A stretch of DNA of 64,000 nucleotides from Vibrio sp. J1-1 (GCF_021728395.1 NZ_JAKKCM010000001.1:372001-436000), one strand, 5' to 3'. Positions 9,925-19,865 are shown, counted from the first letter of the stretch. The notes: generated by a model from the letters alone, not told the origin. Numbers and translations: made by a program.

Positions 9925-10542
9925 ATGAGCCGCAACTGGTCACTATTTCTCGTCGTCGCTTTCGTACTCGGATTTGGCGCGAAAAGCTATTTGGACAGCC
10001 AAGAAGCTATCCAGACCGAGCCAACTGAGCCAGCTAATTCAGAGCAAACGGTGTTATTTGGCGAAAATGAACAACCAGTCAATATTTTCGATGTCGATGA
10101 CCCTCGTATTCGTATCGTGTACTTTGGCTTCACACGCTGTCCTGACGTATGTCCAACCTCACTCGCTATGTTAGCAGGCGCGTTGAACCAAATTGACGAT
10201 GCGCAAAAAGCCCAGCTACGCCCGATGTTTATCTCGTTAGATCCAGAACGTGATGAGGCGGATGCGTCAGCGAAATACGCACACTACTTCCATCCTATGA
10301 TTGAAGGGTTGTCAGCGCCGCTAGACATTACGACTCCGCTGGCACACAGCTACGGCGTTATTTTCCGCAAAACAGAACTAGAAGGCTCTGAGCTGAAATA
10401 TACCCTGGACCACAGCTCCTACTTCTACTTCTTAAAACCTGACGGAACCTTGATCACCAAAGTTCCTCACACGCTGACGCCAGCACCGATAGTCGAGGCA
10501 ATCTCACAGCTAACCGCAAAGGAAACCTCGACGAAAAGCTAA
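9925..10542 (+). CDS. SCO1/SenC-family copper chaperone
   Basis: This membrane-anchored, thioredoxin-fold protein (205 residues) takes part in Cu(A) assembly of cytochrome oxidase or in periplasmic thiol/copper handling. An N-terminal transmembrane segment spans about residues 6-19. The copper ligands are all present: CPDVC (C72, C76) and the distal histidine in LDHSSYF (H163). GAATCAATATG gives a modest ribosome site. It follows the small exported protein with a 9-base gap and is closed by a strong terminator. Confidence 0.93.
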   Translation: MSRNWSLFLVVAFVLGFGAKSYLDSQEAIQTEPTEPANSEQTVLFGENEQPVNIFDVDDPRIRIVYFGFTRCPDVCPTSLAMLAGALNQIDDAQKAQLRPMFISLDPERDEADASAKYAHYFHPMIEGLSAPLDITTPLAHSYGVIFRKTELEGSELKYTLDHSSYFYFLKPDGTLITKVPHTLTPAPIVEAISQLTAKETSTKS

Positions 10543-10594
10543 ACAAGTCATTGAACTCTTGTTAACAACGCAACACTTCAACGATTAAGCGATA

Positions 10595-10620
10595 GAGGCT
10601 CCTCAATAGGAGCCTCATTT
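10595..10620 (+). terminator. terminator after SCO1 gene
   Basis: GAGGCTCCT-CAAT-AGGAGCCTC perfect 9-bp stem followed by ATTTAT, 52 bases downstream of the SCO1 stop. Confidence 0.8.
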
Positions 10621-10739
10621 ATCTCACTCTATTCTCACTGGCTCTTTGTTTCAAAATACAATTCTGTGCTTTACCCCTCATATATATAGGTGTATTTACG
10701 CTATATATTAGTCTCCAATTTCCAGAGGTAAACAACAGC

Positions 10740-11042
10740 ATGCTTCAAGGTTTCAAACGTATTTTAAAGTTCCTGACTCAGGTAAATCCAAATATGGATC
10801 AGGATGTCGACACGATTATTGTCGCGATTGGTGGTATAGAGAATGTCGTTGAAACAGGCGCATGCGCCACACGTTTGAGATTGACCCTAAAATCGACGGC
10901 AGTCGTTGATCACAAAGCCTTGAAACAGCATGGCGCACACGGCGTAGTGGTTTTAGATGAAAAACATATCCAAATCATCTACGGGCTGAAAGCAAACAGC
11001 TATTCACAGATAATGGAAGAGCGTATGAGTAGCCATACTTAG
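10740..11042 (+). CDS. stand-alone PTS EIIB domain (glucose/sucrose family)
   Basis: This 100-residue cytoplasmic protein is essentially a lone EIIB domain of the Glc family. The phosphorylation site GACATRLRLTL is intact, with the cysteine at residue 42. The ILVAIGG-like start of the domain and the final IQIIYG strand match full-length permeases such as the ScrA at 28598. No EIIC or EIIA domain is attached or adjacent. Orphan IIB domains may act as partners of IIC-only permeases or as regulators; which applies here is unknown. It starts at an ATG after an AGAGGTAA ribosome site. Confidence 0.85.
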   Translation: MLQGFKRILKFLTQVNPNMDQDVDTIIVAIGGIENVVETGACATRLRLTLKSTAVVDHKALKQHGAHGVVVLDEKHIQIIYGLKANSYSQIMEERMSSHT

Positions 11043-11084
11043 GTCTGGCCACGACTCTCCCTTCCCTTCTCGGTTTTCACCGGG

Positions 11085-11397
11085 GGTAAATCTATCCGAA
11101 TTAGACCCTAATGCAATTTGTATTAAGGCGCTTCGTTGCGTCTCGGATAATTCAATAATGAATAAAACAAACGCTTTTTTGAAACACTGACTTCAACCTG
11201 CAACCCACTCAAGCGTTTAGGTCGGACACCTTTCTTTCAGTAGCCGCTGACAAAACAGCAGAACAGAGAGCAAAAAGCAGACAGTTTGGAAAACTGGTTC
11301 GTTGTGCTATGAGTAAGAAGCGTAAACGTAACCCAAATTGCTAACGCTTTGGCTTTCGTGGGTCAATAAAATTTAAGGAGACAAATGTCTCCTTTTT
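11085..11397 (+). ncRNA. possible structured small RNA or leader ending in a terminator
   Basis: This 300-base stretch has no convincing gene but is rich in pairing segments: TATCCGA / TCGGATA, AAACGCTT / AAGCGTTT and CAGTTT-GG-AAACTG. It ends in a rho-independent terminator (AAGGAGAC-AAAT-GTCTCCTT then T5, 11375-11397). That fits an intergenic sRNA, or a 3' segment of the EIIB transcript. I do not recognise a known RNA family. An 11-codon basic ORF at 11310-11345 (MSKKRKRNPNC) lies inside but lacks a ribosome site. The boundaries are approximate. Confidence 0.4.
11375..11397 (+). terminator. rho-independent terminator
   Basis: AAGGAGAC-AAAT-GTCTCCTT stem with a T5 tail, lying 330 bases after the EIIB gene and 300 before sstT. 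It overlaps an AT-rich 11-bp palindrome (CTTTTTAATAA / TTATTAAAAAG, 11391-11414). Confidence 0.8.
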
Positions 11398-11537
11398 AAT
11401 AACTTTATTAAAAAGCATCATTCATAATCACCAATCTTTTGCAACACAAACAGCTTAGTTTAATAACATCAAGCAAACATTTAATCCAAAAACAAACTAA
11501 AACTAGACACAAAATATTACCAAGCTAAGATATGGGC

Positions 11538-11635
11538 TGTTCAGTCAGAGAGTGACTGAACATACAAAAACAGGATAATTGATAATCATGTGTCTTAGTG
11601 ACCAGAAACAATGCTCATCCCTTGTATAACAAGGG
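11538..11635 (+). promoter_or_regulatory. two perfect palindromes upstream of sstT
   Basis: TGTTCAGTCA-GAGAG-TGACTGAACA (11538-11562) and CCCTTGT-ATA-ACAAGGG (11619-11635) lie 139-163 and 66-82 bases before the sstT start. The first could be an operator or a leader hairpin; the second would form a compact hairpin in the 5' UTR. Neither matches a regulator motif I can name. Confidence 0.45.
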
Positions 11636-11700
11636 CATTATCGCCGTGTAATGGTTAGTTATTATTCAATCACTTAGACATAACATTGCAGGAATGATGT

Positions 11701-12921
11701 ATGCAACATAACAGCCTCGTTGCCCGATATGCTCGTGGTAACCTCGTTCTCCAGATCCTTGTCGGTATTGTCTTTGGTGTATTGCTCGCGACAGTTTCAC
11801 CAAGTCATGCTCAAAGTGCTGGAATGATTGGTAGCCTTTTTGTTGGAGCGCTTAAAGCGATTGCTCCAATCCTTGTATTTATTCTGGTGGCTGCGTCTAT
11901 CGCAAACCAAAAGAAAAACCAACACACTTACATGCGTCCGATCGTTGTGCTTTACCTATTGGGCACATTCTTCGCTGCGCTATCAGCCGTGGTTCTAAGC
12001 TTCCTTTTCCCAACCACTTTAACGCTTGTAACCGGCGCTGAGGGTGCGACCCCACCACAAGGTATTGCAGAAGTTCTGCACACACTACTGTTTAAAGTGG
12101 TAGATAACCCAGTAAACGCTCTAGTGGAAGCAAACTACATCGGCATTCTTGCTTGGGGTGTTGGCCTTGGTCTGGCGCTGCATCACGCTTCAGCAACCAC
12201 CAAAGCGGTTTTCGAAGATCTAAGCCACAGTGTGTCTCACATCGTACGCTTTATCATTCGTCTAGCGCCGTTTGGTATATTCGGTTTGGTAGCTTCAACG
12301 TTTGCAACAACGGGTTTCAGCGCGCTAGCGAGCTACGCTCACCTACTAGCAGTACTGTTAGGTGCAATGTTTATCATCGCATTGGTAGTAAACCCAGCGA
12401 TCGTTTACTTCAAAACGAAACAAAACCCTTACCCATTGGTTTTCCAATGTCTGCGTGAAAGTGGTGTGACTGCATTCTTCACTCGTTCAAGTGCAGCAAA
12501 CATCCCTGTGAACATGGCATTGTGTGAGAAGCTAAAACTGGATGAAGACACTTACTCAGTTTCTATCCCTCTAGGTGCAACCATCAACATGGCAGGTGCT
12601 GCAATCACTATCACAACGCTAACGTTGGCAGCAGTTCATACTATGGGCATTGAAATTGACATATTGACTGCACTACTTCTAAGTATCGTCGCAGCGGTAT
12701 CTGCATGTGGTGCTTCTGGTGTTGCAGGTGGTTCTCTACTGCTTATCCCTCTTGCTTGTGGTCTGTTTGGTATCTCAAACGACGTAGCAATGCAGGTGGT
12801 AGCGGTCGGCTTTATCATCGGCGTTATTCAAGACTCAGCAGAGACTGCACTAAACAGTTCTACAGACGTTGTCTTCACTGCTGCAGTTTGCCGTTCAGAG
12901 CACCAAAAAGAACAGCAGTAA
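11701..12921 (+). CDS. sstT: serine/threonine:Na+ symporter SstT
   Basis: SstT is an inner-membrane transporter of the DAACS/glutamate-symporter family that takes up serine and threonine with sodium. At 406 residues it matches E. coli SstT (414). Multiple hydrophobic segments are visible, including the N-terminal [20 protein letters not shown] stretch. The family's serine-rich re-entrant region ([14 protein letters not shown]) and the [19 protein letters not shown] motif are both present. It is monocistronic, with a long 5' region containing two palindromes and a strong shared terminator after it. Confidence 0.96.
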   Translation: MQHNSLVARYARGNLVLQILVGIVFGVLLATVSPSHAQSAGMIGSLFVGALKAIAPILVFILVAASIANQKKNQHTYMRPIVVLYLLGTFFAALSAVVLSFLFPTTLTLVTGAEGATPPQGIAEVLHTLLFKVVDNPVNALVEANYIGILAWGVGLGLALHHASATTKAVFEDLSHSVSHIVRFIIRLAPFGIFGLVASTFATTGFSALASYAHLLAVLLGAMFIIALVVNPAIVYFKTKQNPYPLVFQCLRESGVTAFFTRSSAANIPVNMALCEKLKLDEDTYSVSIPLGATINMAGAAITITTLTLAAVHTMGIEIDILTALLLSIVAAVSACGASGVAGGSLLLIPLACGLFGISNDVAMQVVAVGFIIGVIQDSAETALNSSTDVVFTAAVCRSEHQKEQQ

Positions 12922-12950
12922 TCAAGTTAAGATTCAATAGATAAATAAAA

Positions 12951-12978
12951 TGGGGAGCCAGTCGGCTCCCCATTTTTT
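12951..12978. terminator. bidirectional terminator between sstT and pdxY
   Basis: TGGGGAGCC-AGTC-GGCTCCCCA hairpin with T6 on the plus strand and a T-rich tail on the minus strand. It serves the convergent sstT and pdxY. Confidence 0.92.
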
Positions 12979-12991
12979 ATATCAACTTTTA

Positions 12992-13861
12992 TTACACGGT
13001 GGCGAATGCCACCTCTTCAATGGGGAAATGTTTACCTGGCTCGACAAACTCTTGCTGAGCGGCAATTGTTTGTAATTCCCACTCGCCAGCATGGAAAGTT
13101 GCGCTTAGTACGCCATAACATGCATCATGACAGTGCTGGAAAGCCAGTTTCGGGCTCCAGCCCTTGAGTAGTCCAGCAGTAAAAATCGCTGAGATAAGAT
13201 CACCCACACCGACAGGTTGTTTGGCAAATTCAAAATGGGGGCGTTTTGCCAGATAAATACCATCTTGGGTAGCCAGTAGCATGTTGAAGCTACCGTTGTC
13301 CAAACAGTATAGATGTTTTACCAATACAACTTTGGGACCTTTCGCTAATGCTCGCTCACAGGCGGTAATGGCCTCTTCCAGCGTATGGATTTCCATTTCT
13401 GCAAACTGGCTGAGTTCGAACTGATTTGGCACGATCACATCTGCCATTGGCATCAGACGCGTTAACAGGTTTTCAGCAATCCCCGGAGCAACGATACAGC
13501 CTTTATCTGGCGCGCCCATCACTGGGTCACAAATATAAAGTGCGTCTGGGTTCTTACTCTTAACTTGAGTGACCGTCTCTTCCACTGCGAGGCACTGTTC
13601 TGCGCTTCCTTGGTAACCAGTTAATACAGCCTGGCATTTATCCAGAGCGCCAATGTTACCTAAACCACGAACAAGTTCACTGATGTCATCGGCGGAAAAC
13701 GCTCGACCTGTCCAACCCTCTTTGTATTGGGTGTGATTGGAAAATTGCACGGTATGAATAGGCCACACTTCAAAACCCATACGCTGCATCGGAAAGACAG
13801 CGCTGCTGTTACCAGCATGACCAAAAGAAACGTGTGATTGTATAGAGAGGATACCCTGCAT
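12992..13861 (-). CDS. pdxY: pyridoxal kinase PdxY
   Basis: PdxY is a ribokinase-superfamily enzyme that phosphorylates pyridoxal in the cytoplasm as part of vitamin B6 salvage. At 289 residues it is the usual PdxY length (E. coli 287). Visible signatures are the N-terminal [21 protein letters not shown] substrate-binding segment, YICDPVMG and the C-terminal anion-hole motif [10 protein letters not shown] with its catalytic aspartate. It is distinguished from PdxK by overall fit to PdxY. Monocistronic; the 240 bases upstream hold only its promoter region. Confidence 0.95.
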   Translation of the reverse strand: MQGILSIQSHVSFGHAGNSSAVFPMQRMGFEVWPIHTVQFSNHTQYKEGWTGRAFSADDISELVRGLGNIGALDKCQAVLTGYQGSAEQCLAVEETVTQVKSKNPDALYICDPVMGAPDKGCIVAPGIAENLLTRLMPMADVIVPNQFELSQFAEMEIHTLEEAITACERALAKGPKVVLVKHLYCLDNGSFNMLLATQDGIYLAKRPHFEFAKQPVGVGDLISAIFTAGLLKGWSPKLAFQHCHDACYGVLSATFHAGEWELQTIAAQQEFVEPGKHFPIEEVAFATV

Positions 13862-14065
13862 TGTACCTGTCCTTTTATTTTTGTTATTGATAATTCTAAG
13901 ACTGCGGCAAGCGCCAGTTTTGCGAAGCAGCTAGTGTATCCGACTAGCAAAGATTGTTTAACTCTATTCTTAACCATCCCATACCGATGCAGTAATTTGG
14001 CCCTCATAAAGTTGTGCAGGCTTAGATCGCATGACACTAGGAAGAGTTTACAGGATGTTAAAATA

Positions 14066-14087
14066 AAAGCCTCAAGAGTGAGGCTTT
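14066..14087 (-). terminator. terminator of the Sel1-repeat gene
   Basis: On the minus strand AAAGCCTC-ACTCTT-GAGGCTTT is followed by TATTTT, 14 bases beyond the stop codon of the Sel1-repeat gene. Confidence 0.8.
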
Positions 14088-14100
14088 GCAGCCATAACGG

Positions 14101-15309
14101 CTAGAGGAAGTTCTGGGTAAAGTCGAGCGCGGCTTTGGAAGGCTGAGAGGAGTTCGAGGGTTTTGATTTTGTCTCCAGCTCGTCTGTTGTTAACGCATGC
14201 TGTAAGTCGGACACGTCTCCTTCATTTAGCAGATCCAGCTCTAAATTAGGCTCATCGGCTAGGACATCCTTGATCTCATCTTCATTAGGGAAGTACGCCT
14301 CACGTTTATAAACCTTGTTTAACGCACGAATGATTGAGTGCTTTTTTACCATGCCGGATGTCAGCATTCTTAGCAGTGGTTTGGCGATCACTTGTAAGCC
14401 CACCACCACATCGACACCGATATTACTCGCAACTTTATCACGTAGTGTTCGGGCCGCTTCGTACCCCATACTCGCAGAGAGAAACAGCCAGATATATGCA
14501 ATGGCGTTGCCAGTTTTACTCGAATCTTTCCAAGCTTCTCCAGCGTAAAACATTGCTTCTGCGCTACCGAGTTCTGCCGCGCTTTCCAACCAATAACGAC
14601 CTTTCAGCATACTCTTTTCAGTACCAATGCCCTTGGTATAACACCGTCCTACCTGAATTTTTCCAGCGACACTTTCTTTCTCTGCTGCTTTCATAAACCA
14701 GTAGAGTGCGTCGGCACTGTGACCCGACGTATTTTCCGGGGACAACTGCCACTCCCCCATATACAGCATCGCATCAACACAGCCCTCGTCGGCCGCCTCT
14801 TCAATCAGTTCATGTCCTTTGGCAATGTTTTGTTCCACACCTCGGCCAAATACCAGCGCTTTTCCAGTGACAAACTTCGCTTCTAGGTCACCTTCCACAC
14901 CTGCGATGGCAGTGCGCCAAAAGTTTGCCTGCTCTTTTAGAACCACATCTTCACGCATACGCTCACTGATGCGAACAATGCCATACATACCACTGATGTT
15001 GTCCAGTTTCGCCGCTTTATCATACCAATACAACGCTTGCTTGATATTGTTTCTTTCCGCTTCTTTAGCCAGAAATAAAATCGTCGGTATATGACCCGTT
15101 TCAGCCTTAAACTCTCGCTCTTTAAGCTCTTGTTCTCGGGCTTTTTTTATTGCCTTACGATATACCGCCTCACGAGCACGCCTTTCTAGTTCCAGACGTT
15201 GCTTTCTCATCGACAACGAGATCATCCATACAAATATCAGGACAAGTGAAAGGCCAGTTGCCGCAATGGCAATACCCATGCTACTCATAAACCGCCTCTT
15301 GTTCTCCAT
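14101..15309 (-). CDS. membrane-anchored Sel1-like repeat protein
   Basis: A 402-residue protein with one transmembrane segment near the N-terminus (about 10-32), then a strongly charged, probably coiled-coil stretch (about 33-68). Three to four Sel1-type TPR repeats follow (about 85-280), recognisable by alternating GxAxxxG and ALYWxxKAA patterns such as ALYWFMKAAEKES and GRYWLESAAELGS. The C-terminal 100 residues are not recognised and end in a serine-rich tail. Sel1 repeats bind proteins, but no specific role can be assigned. It is probably anchored in the inner membrane with the repeats outside or inside depending on topology. It stands alone. Confidence 0.87.
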   Translation of the reverse strand: MENKRRFMSSMGIAIAATGLSLVLIFVWMISLSMRKQRLELERRAREAVYRKAIKKAREQELKEREFKAETGHIPTILFLAKEAERNNIKQALYWYDKAAKLDNISGMYGIVRISERMREDVVLKEQANFWRTAIAGVEGDLEAKFVTGKALVFGRGVEQNIAKGHELIEEAADEGCVDAMLYMGEWQLSPENTSGHSADALYWFMKAAEKESVAGKIQVGRCYTKGIGTEKSMLKGRYWLESAAELGSAEAMFYAGEAWKDSSKTGNAIAYIWLFLSASMGYEAARTLRDKVASNIGVDVVVGLQVIAKPLLRMLTSGMVKKHSIIRALNKVYKREAYFPNEDEIKDVLADEPNLELDLLNEGDVSDLQHALTTDELETKSKPSNSSQPSKAALDFTQNFL

Positions 15310-15832
15310 GATAAAAATTGACGTTCCCCCTTAGGGAAACACTTAAAATAGTTGTACCAGATTAGTTTCGGCACTTGGGCTTTATATCGGCCACCGAATG
15401 AAAATCTGAAGTTGAGAAGTAAAGAATGACGTCATTTAATCTAATACGCCTTAACTTATTTTTCTTTATAAAATATCACATTGTTTTTTATAGAAGGTAG
15501 TCACGCTTTTGGGGCTGAGACACTCTCCTCCCCTGTCATCCCCCCTTCCTACTCCTATCAAAATTAACATTTTAAGTGTGTGTTACTCCTCTCACTATGC
15601 GTCCATTTTATTACTTAATTTGTGAACCAAATCGACTGTGTAAGAAAATTTTCATTTGTAAAAAACTAAACAGCCCGCTCTCACATTTTGCTGATGAGTC
15701 AGTGTATTAGCATTTCTTTGAACATTTCCTTTCGGCATTTACACCAAATAGGACGTATGGCTCTTCCGTGCTTTGAGCCGAGAAGAGCTGACGCATTCTT
15801 TATTTCAATTCAATAAAAATGGATTTGTAAAC
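15310..15832 (+). promoter_or_regulatory. pullulanase upstream region with tandem MalT boxes
   Basis: At 15524-15543 two directly repeated 10-mers, TCTCCTCCCC and TGTCATCCCC, are reverse complements of GGGGAGGAGA and GGGGATGACA. They match the MalT box GGGGA(T/G)GAGG at 9 and 8 of 10 positions. Tandem spacing of 10 bp is unusually tight but the motifs are clear, supporting MalT activation of the pullulanase gene 290 bases downstream. The rest of the region is AT-rich with no gene. Confidence 0.7.
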
Positions 15833-18800
15833 GTGGACAAAAAAACATTTAAATTATCAATAATTGCCAAAACCGTACTGCCTTTGATCTCCGTCGCGGT
15901 GATCAGCGGTTGTGGCAGTGACAGCACCAACGACAATACCACCAGCCCGAGTGCAGAGCTGTACCCAGCGGGAGAGAATGAAGTTGTTGTTTACTATAAA
16001 CGTGATGTTGCCTCGGCATCGACAGCAAGCGACTACAATGGCTGGGGTCTGCACCTATGGAATGGTGAAGGCTGTACCAGTACTGATTTAGAGGCCATGG
16101 GCATTACAAGCAGTGGCACGGATTGGGCTGCACCTCACCCATATGATGGTATTAGCGAAACTTATGGTGCGTACTACGTACTTAAAGTCGATCCTGACGC
16201 GTCTGACCCATACGAATGTATGAACTTCATTTTACACAATGGAGACGACAAAGCCTTCGGCAGTGCAAACTCGAAAGTTGAGCTGACTAAGATCGGCGAA
16301 TCTAAAGGGGTATTTGGCTTCCACGGCAGTAGCGAACTTTTCTACGAACCAATCGCAGAACGACCTGTCGACGTTGATGGCCAAAAAGCTCATTGGTTAG
16401 ATGCCACCACAATTGCGTGGGAGGCAGCAGCAAACGCTGACTCAATGAAGCTTTACTACAGCCTGACTAACGACATCCAAATGGATGACGACAAGCAAAT
16501 TACCGGCGGAACAGCGGTAGATCTAAGCAAAGCGGGTGATTTATCGGACGCTCTGAAATCTCGCTTCCGTCACTTATCTAGCATGCAAGCCGCTGGTATC
16601 GATGTGGATGACGCCACACTCCGTACAATTCTGAAATCACAAATCGTGATGGTGGCTTACAACGCCAACGGTGATGTTATTTCCGCGACCGAAGTGCAGA
16701 AACCAGGCGTACTGGATGCTGTATTCGCTGATGCTGATGCTGGTAACGCTATTGGTCAGGAGCTAGGCGCGATTGTTGAAGGCGGCGCTGCGACCTTCAA
16801 ATTATGGGCACCAACCGCTCAAGAGATTTCTCTGATTATCTATGATGAGAATCTGCAAGAAGAATCAACCGTTACAATGACGGAAGATAGCGTTACTGGT
16901 ATTTGGGTTTCAGAGCCACAAAGTAACGTAGTGAACAAATTCTACCGCTATCAAGTGAAGGTTTACCACCCAACAACTGGCGCTATAGAAACACGTATGG
17001 TCACTGACCCATACTCATTAAGCTTGTCGCTAAACTCTCTCTACTCACAAGTTGTCGATCTTAACGACGCAAGCCTAATGCCACAAGACTGGAACAACTA
17101 CGAACGTCCAACGGTTGAAAAAGACGAAGATCACGTATTGTACGAATCACACCTGCGTGACTTCAGTTTCAATGACAGCCAAGGTACGCCAGCTTACAAC
17201 GGTAAATACTTAGCCCTAACAGAGCCTGAGCGTGAATCTGTCTCGCACCTGCAAGCGCTGAAAGATGCAGGTTTAACAACGCTACACATCCTGCCTGCAT
17301 TTGATATCGCTACCGTAGATGAGAATGTAGAAAAGCGTGTCGACATTAACGACACCGTTGGCAAACTCTGTGGCATTAAGCCAGATGCTTCCATCTGTGA
17401 ATCAGAAGATGATGCGAAAATCATTGAAGATGTCCTGAACGGTTACGATCCTGCAAGCGGTTCTGCTCAGGCACTAATGAACGATCTACGTATGCTCGAC
17501 AGCTTCAACTGGGGTTACGACCCATTCCATTACACCGTACCGGAAGGCAGCTACGCGACGAGCCCGAATGGCACCCAGCGTATTATTGAATTCCGTGAGA
17601 TGGTTCAGGCAACGCATAAGATGGATCTGAAGCTGGTGATGGACGTGGTTTACAACCATACCAACGCATCAGGCATCAATGAAAAATCCGTTCTGGATAA
17701 AATCGTTCCGGGATACTACCACCGCCTAAACGTGAATACTGGTGGCGTAGAAAACTCAACCTGTTGTGATAATACCGCGACTGAAAACCTGATGATGGGC
17801 AAACTGATGGTTGACTCACTGAAGGTGTGGGCTGAAGACTACAAAGTTGACGGCTTCCGTTTTGACTTGATGGGTCACCAACCAAAAGATGTGATGGTTT
17901 ACGCATTAGAGCAAATCCGCCAGATTGACCCGAACACGCTATTCTACGGCGAAGGTTGGGACTTTGGTGAAGTAGCAAACGACGCGCGCTTTGATCAAGC
18001 GACTCAGCTGAACATGGCTGGCACAGAAATTGGTACCTTCTCAGACCGTCTACGTGATGCAGTCCGTGGTGGTGGTCCATTTGACGGCGGTGTCGATTCA
18101 GATGGCACCCACTCACTTCGCTACAATCAGGGCTTTGGTAACGCGGCATACGCAAACGAAGAAACCAAAACAGATACTGACTCAGTGAATGGGCGTCTGC
18201 ATAACCAAGATATCGTTCGTTTAGGTATGGCTGGTAACTTGGCAGACTACGTCCTTGTCGATTACACCGGTGAGACCAAGCTTGGTAAAAACGTAGACTA
18301 CAACGGTGCTCCTGCTGGCTATACTAAGATGCCTTCAGAGAACATCTCATACGTTTCTAAGCACGATAACCAAACGCTTTGGGATAACAACGCGTACAAG
18401 ATTGCGACAGGCACCAGTTCTGCTGATCGTGCTCGTATGCAAAGCGTATCTCTTTCAACCGTGATGCTAGGCCAAGGTATTCCGTTCATTCACATGGGTT
18501 CTGAACTACTTCGTTCAAAATCAATGCAGCGCGACTCTTACGATTCTGGCGACTGGTTCAACCGTGTATTCTTTGACGGTAGCGACAACAACTGGAACGT
18601 AGGTCTGCCTCGAGAAGATAAAGATGGCAGCAACTGGGATCTTATCAAAACGATCATCAGTGACAGCACAGCGAAGCCTGATACTTCAGACATTGAGCTG
18701 ACTAAACAGCAGTTCCTCGAGCTACTAAAAATCCGTAGTTCAAGCGAATTGTTCCGTCTGGATACTGCTCAAGAAGTGATGAATCGTGTTGACTTCCGCA

Positions 18801-19819
18801 ACGTTGGTCAAGATCAAGTTGCTGGTCTGATTGTTATGTCTATTGATGATGGTGTATCTGCAGGCCAAGATCTGGATCCAAACAACGATGCGATTGTCGC
18901 AATAGTTAACTCATCATCTGAAGCACAGTCGTTTACTGTTGCAGGCGCGAGCGGCTTTGAACTTCACGACGTTCTGAAAAACTCTGCGGATACTGTTGTA
19001 CAAGGAGCAAGCTTCTCTGGAGAAACCTTTATGGTTCCAGCTCTAACGACAGCAGTATTTGTTCAGCCTCAAGGTACTACTCAAGGTGAAGGTCTGCCAG
19101 TGAATACGTCAAACAAAGACGTATCAAGCATCCCTCCTTACGGTGAAACAGTTGTCTACGTGAAAGGTACAATGAACGGTTGGGCTGACAGCTCAGACTG
19201 GGCAATGACCTTCATTGGTAACGGCATGTACTCTGTAACAGGTGTATTAGAAGCTGGTGACCATGAGTTTAAGTTTGCAGACTCTGGCTGGGCAAACCCA
19301 AATATTGGTTGTAGCGCAGCGGATCAGGCAAGTGATTCTCTTGCTTTGGGAACAGGTGAAAACTGTACACTAACTGTGGCTGAAACGGGTAAATACAACT
19401 TCATTCTAAACGCACTTAACGTTCAAGATGAAAGCGTAGAAAAACCAGTCGTTTCGGTAACCAAGTCAGCCGACGCACCAACGTTCGGCGAAACTGCACT
19501 TTACCTACGCGGTGATGTAACAGATGCTAGCTGGGCAGCGATCGACAGCGCGAAGTTCAGCTATGTCGCAAACGATGTTTACTCATTAGACATCAACCTT
19601 ACCGCAGGTACGTTCGACATGAAGATTGCCAGCTCAGATTGGGCTGACGCCACTAACTTTGGTGGTCAGGGCGCAATTGAATTCGGCACTCCATTAACAA
19701 TGGAAGCTGGTGGTTCAAGCGGTAACATCAGTATCACTGTACCAGCAGACGGAAACTACAATTTCCACTTCAATGCCGCTGATAAAGCAGCACCAATCGT
19801 GACAGTGACACAAAACTAA
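15833..19819 (+). CDS. pulA: lipoprotein pullulanase with two extra C-terminal starch modules
   Basis: This is a type I pullulanase (GH13) that cleaves alpha-1,6 links in pullulan and limit dextrins at the cell surface. From the GTG at 15833 the protein has 1328 residues. It begins with a lipoprotein signal (KKTFKLSIIAKTVLPLIS...) ending in the lipobox ISGC. A CBM41-like domain follows (about 40-180), then a CBM48-type domain and the catalytic barrel. The signature FNWGYDPFHYTVPEG, MDVVYNHT, nucleophile motif DGFRFDLMG (D678), EGWDF (E707) and SKHDN (844-845) are all present. Two tandem 100-residue modules at about 1110-1328 are beyond the usual pullulanase length. A TTG at 15773 in the same frame would put 20 odd residues before the signal peptide, so GTG is preferred; the ribosome site is weak either way. 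Confidence 0.94.
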   Translation: MDKKTFKLSIIAKTVLPLISVAVISGCGSDSTNDNTTSPSAELYPAGENEVVVYYKRDVASASTASDYNGWGLHLWNGEGCTSTDLEAMGITSSGTDWAAPHPYDGISETYGAYYVLKVDPDASDPYECMNFILHNGDDKAFGSANSKVELTKIGESKGVFGFHGSSELFYEPIAERPVDVDGQKAHWLDATTIAWEAAANADSMKLYYSLTNDIQMDDDKQITGGTAVDLSKAGDLSDALKSRFRHLSSMQAAGIDVDDATLRTILKSQIVMVAYNANGDVISATEVQKPGVLDAVFADADAGNAIGQELGAIVEGGAATFKLWAPTAQEISLIIYDENLQEESTVTMTEDSVTGIWVSEPQSNVVNKFYRYQVKVYHPTTGAIETRMVTDPYSLSLSLNSLYSQVVDLNDASLMPQDWNNYERPTVEKDEDHVLYESHLRDFSFNDSQGTPAYNGKYLALTEPERESVSHLQALKDAGLTTLHILPAFDIATVDENVEKRVDINDTVGKLCGIKPDASICESEDDAKIIEDVLNGYDPASGSAQALMNDLRMLDSFNWGYDPFHYTVPEGSYATSPNGTQRIIEFREMVQATHKMDLKLVMDVVYNHTNASGINEKSVLDKIVPGYYHRLNVNTGGVENSTCCDNTATENLMMGKLMVDSLKVWAEDYKVDGFRFDLMGHQPKDVMVYALEQIRQIDPNTLFYGEGWDFGEVANDARFDQATQLNMAGTEIGTFSDRLRDAVRGGGPFDGGVDSDGTHSLRYNQGFGNAAYANEETKTDTDSVNGRLHNQDIVRLGMAGNLADYVLVDYTGETKLGKNVDYNGAPAGYTKMPSENISYVSKHDNQTLWDNNAYKIATGTSSADRARMQSVSLSTVMLGQGIPFIHMGSELLRSKSMQRDSYDSGDWFNRVFFDGSDNNWNVGLPREDKDGSNWDLIKTIISDSTAKPDTSDIELTKQQFLELLKIRSSSELFRLDTAQEVMNRVDFRNVGQDQVAGLIVMSIDDGVSAGQDLDPNNDAIVAIVNSSSEAQSFTVAGASGFELHDVLKNSADTVVQGASFSGETFMVPALTTAVFVQPQGTTQGEGLPVNTSNKDVSSIPPYGETVVYVKGTMNGWADSSDWAMTFIGNGMYSVTGVLEAGDHEFKFADSGWANPNIGCSAADQASDSLALGTGENCTLTVAETGKYNFILNALNVQDESVEKPVVSVTKSADAPTFGETALYLRGDVTDASWAAIDSAKFSYVANDVYSLDINLTAGTFDMKIASSDWADATNFGGQGAIEFGTPLTMEAGGSSGNISITVPADGNYNFHFNAADKAAPIVTVTQN

Positions 19820-19835
19820 GTCATTTAACGATACG

Positions 19836-19865
19836 AAAAGGGGAAGCAATCGCTTCCCCTTTTTT
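19836..19865 (+). terminator. terminator of pulA
   Basis: AAAAGGGGAAGC-AATC-GCTTCCCCTTTT hairpin with a T-run, 17 bases after the stop. Confidence 0.93.
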
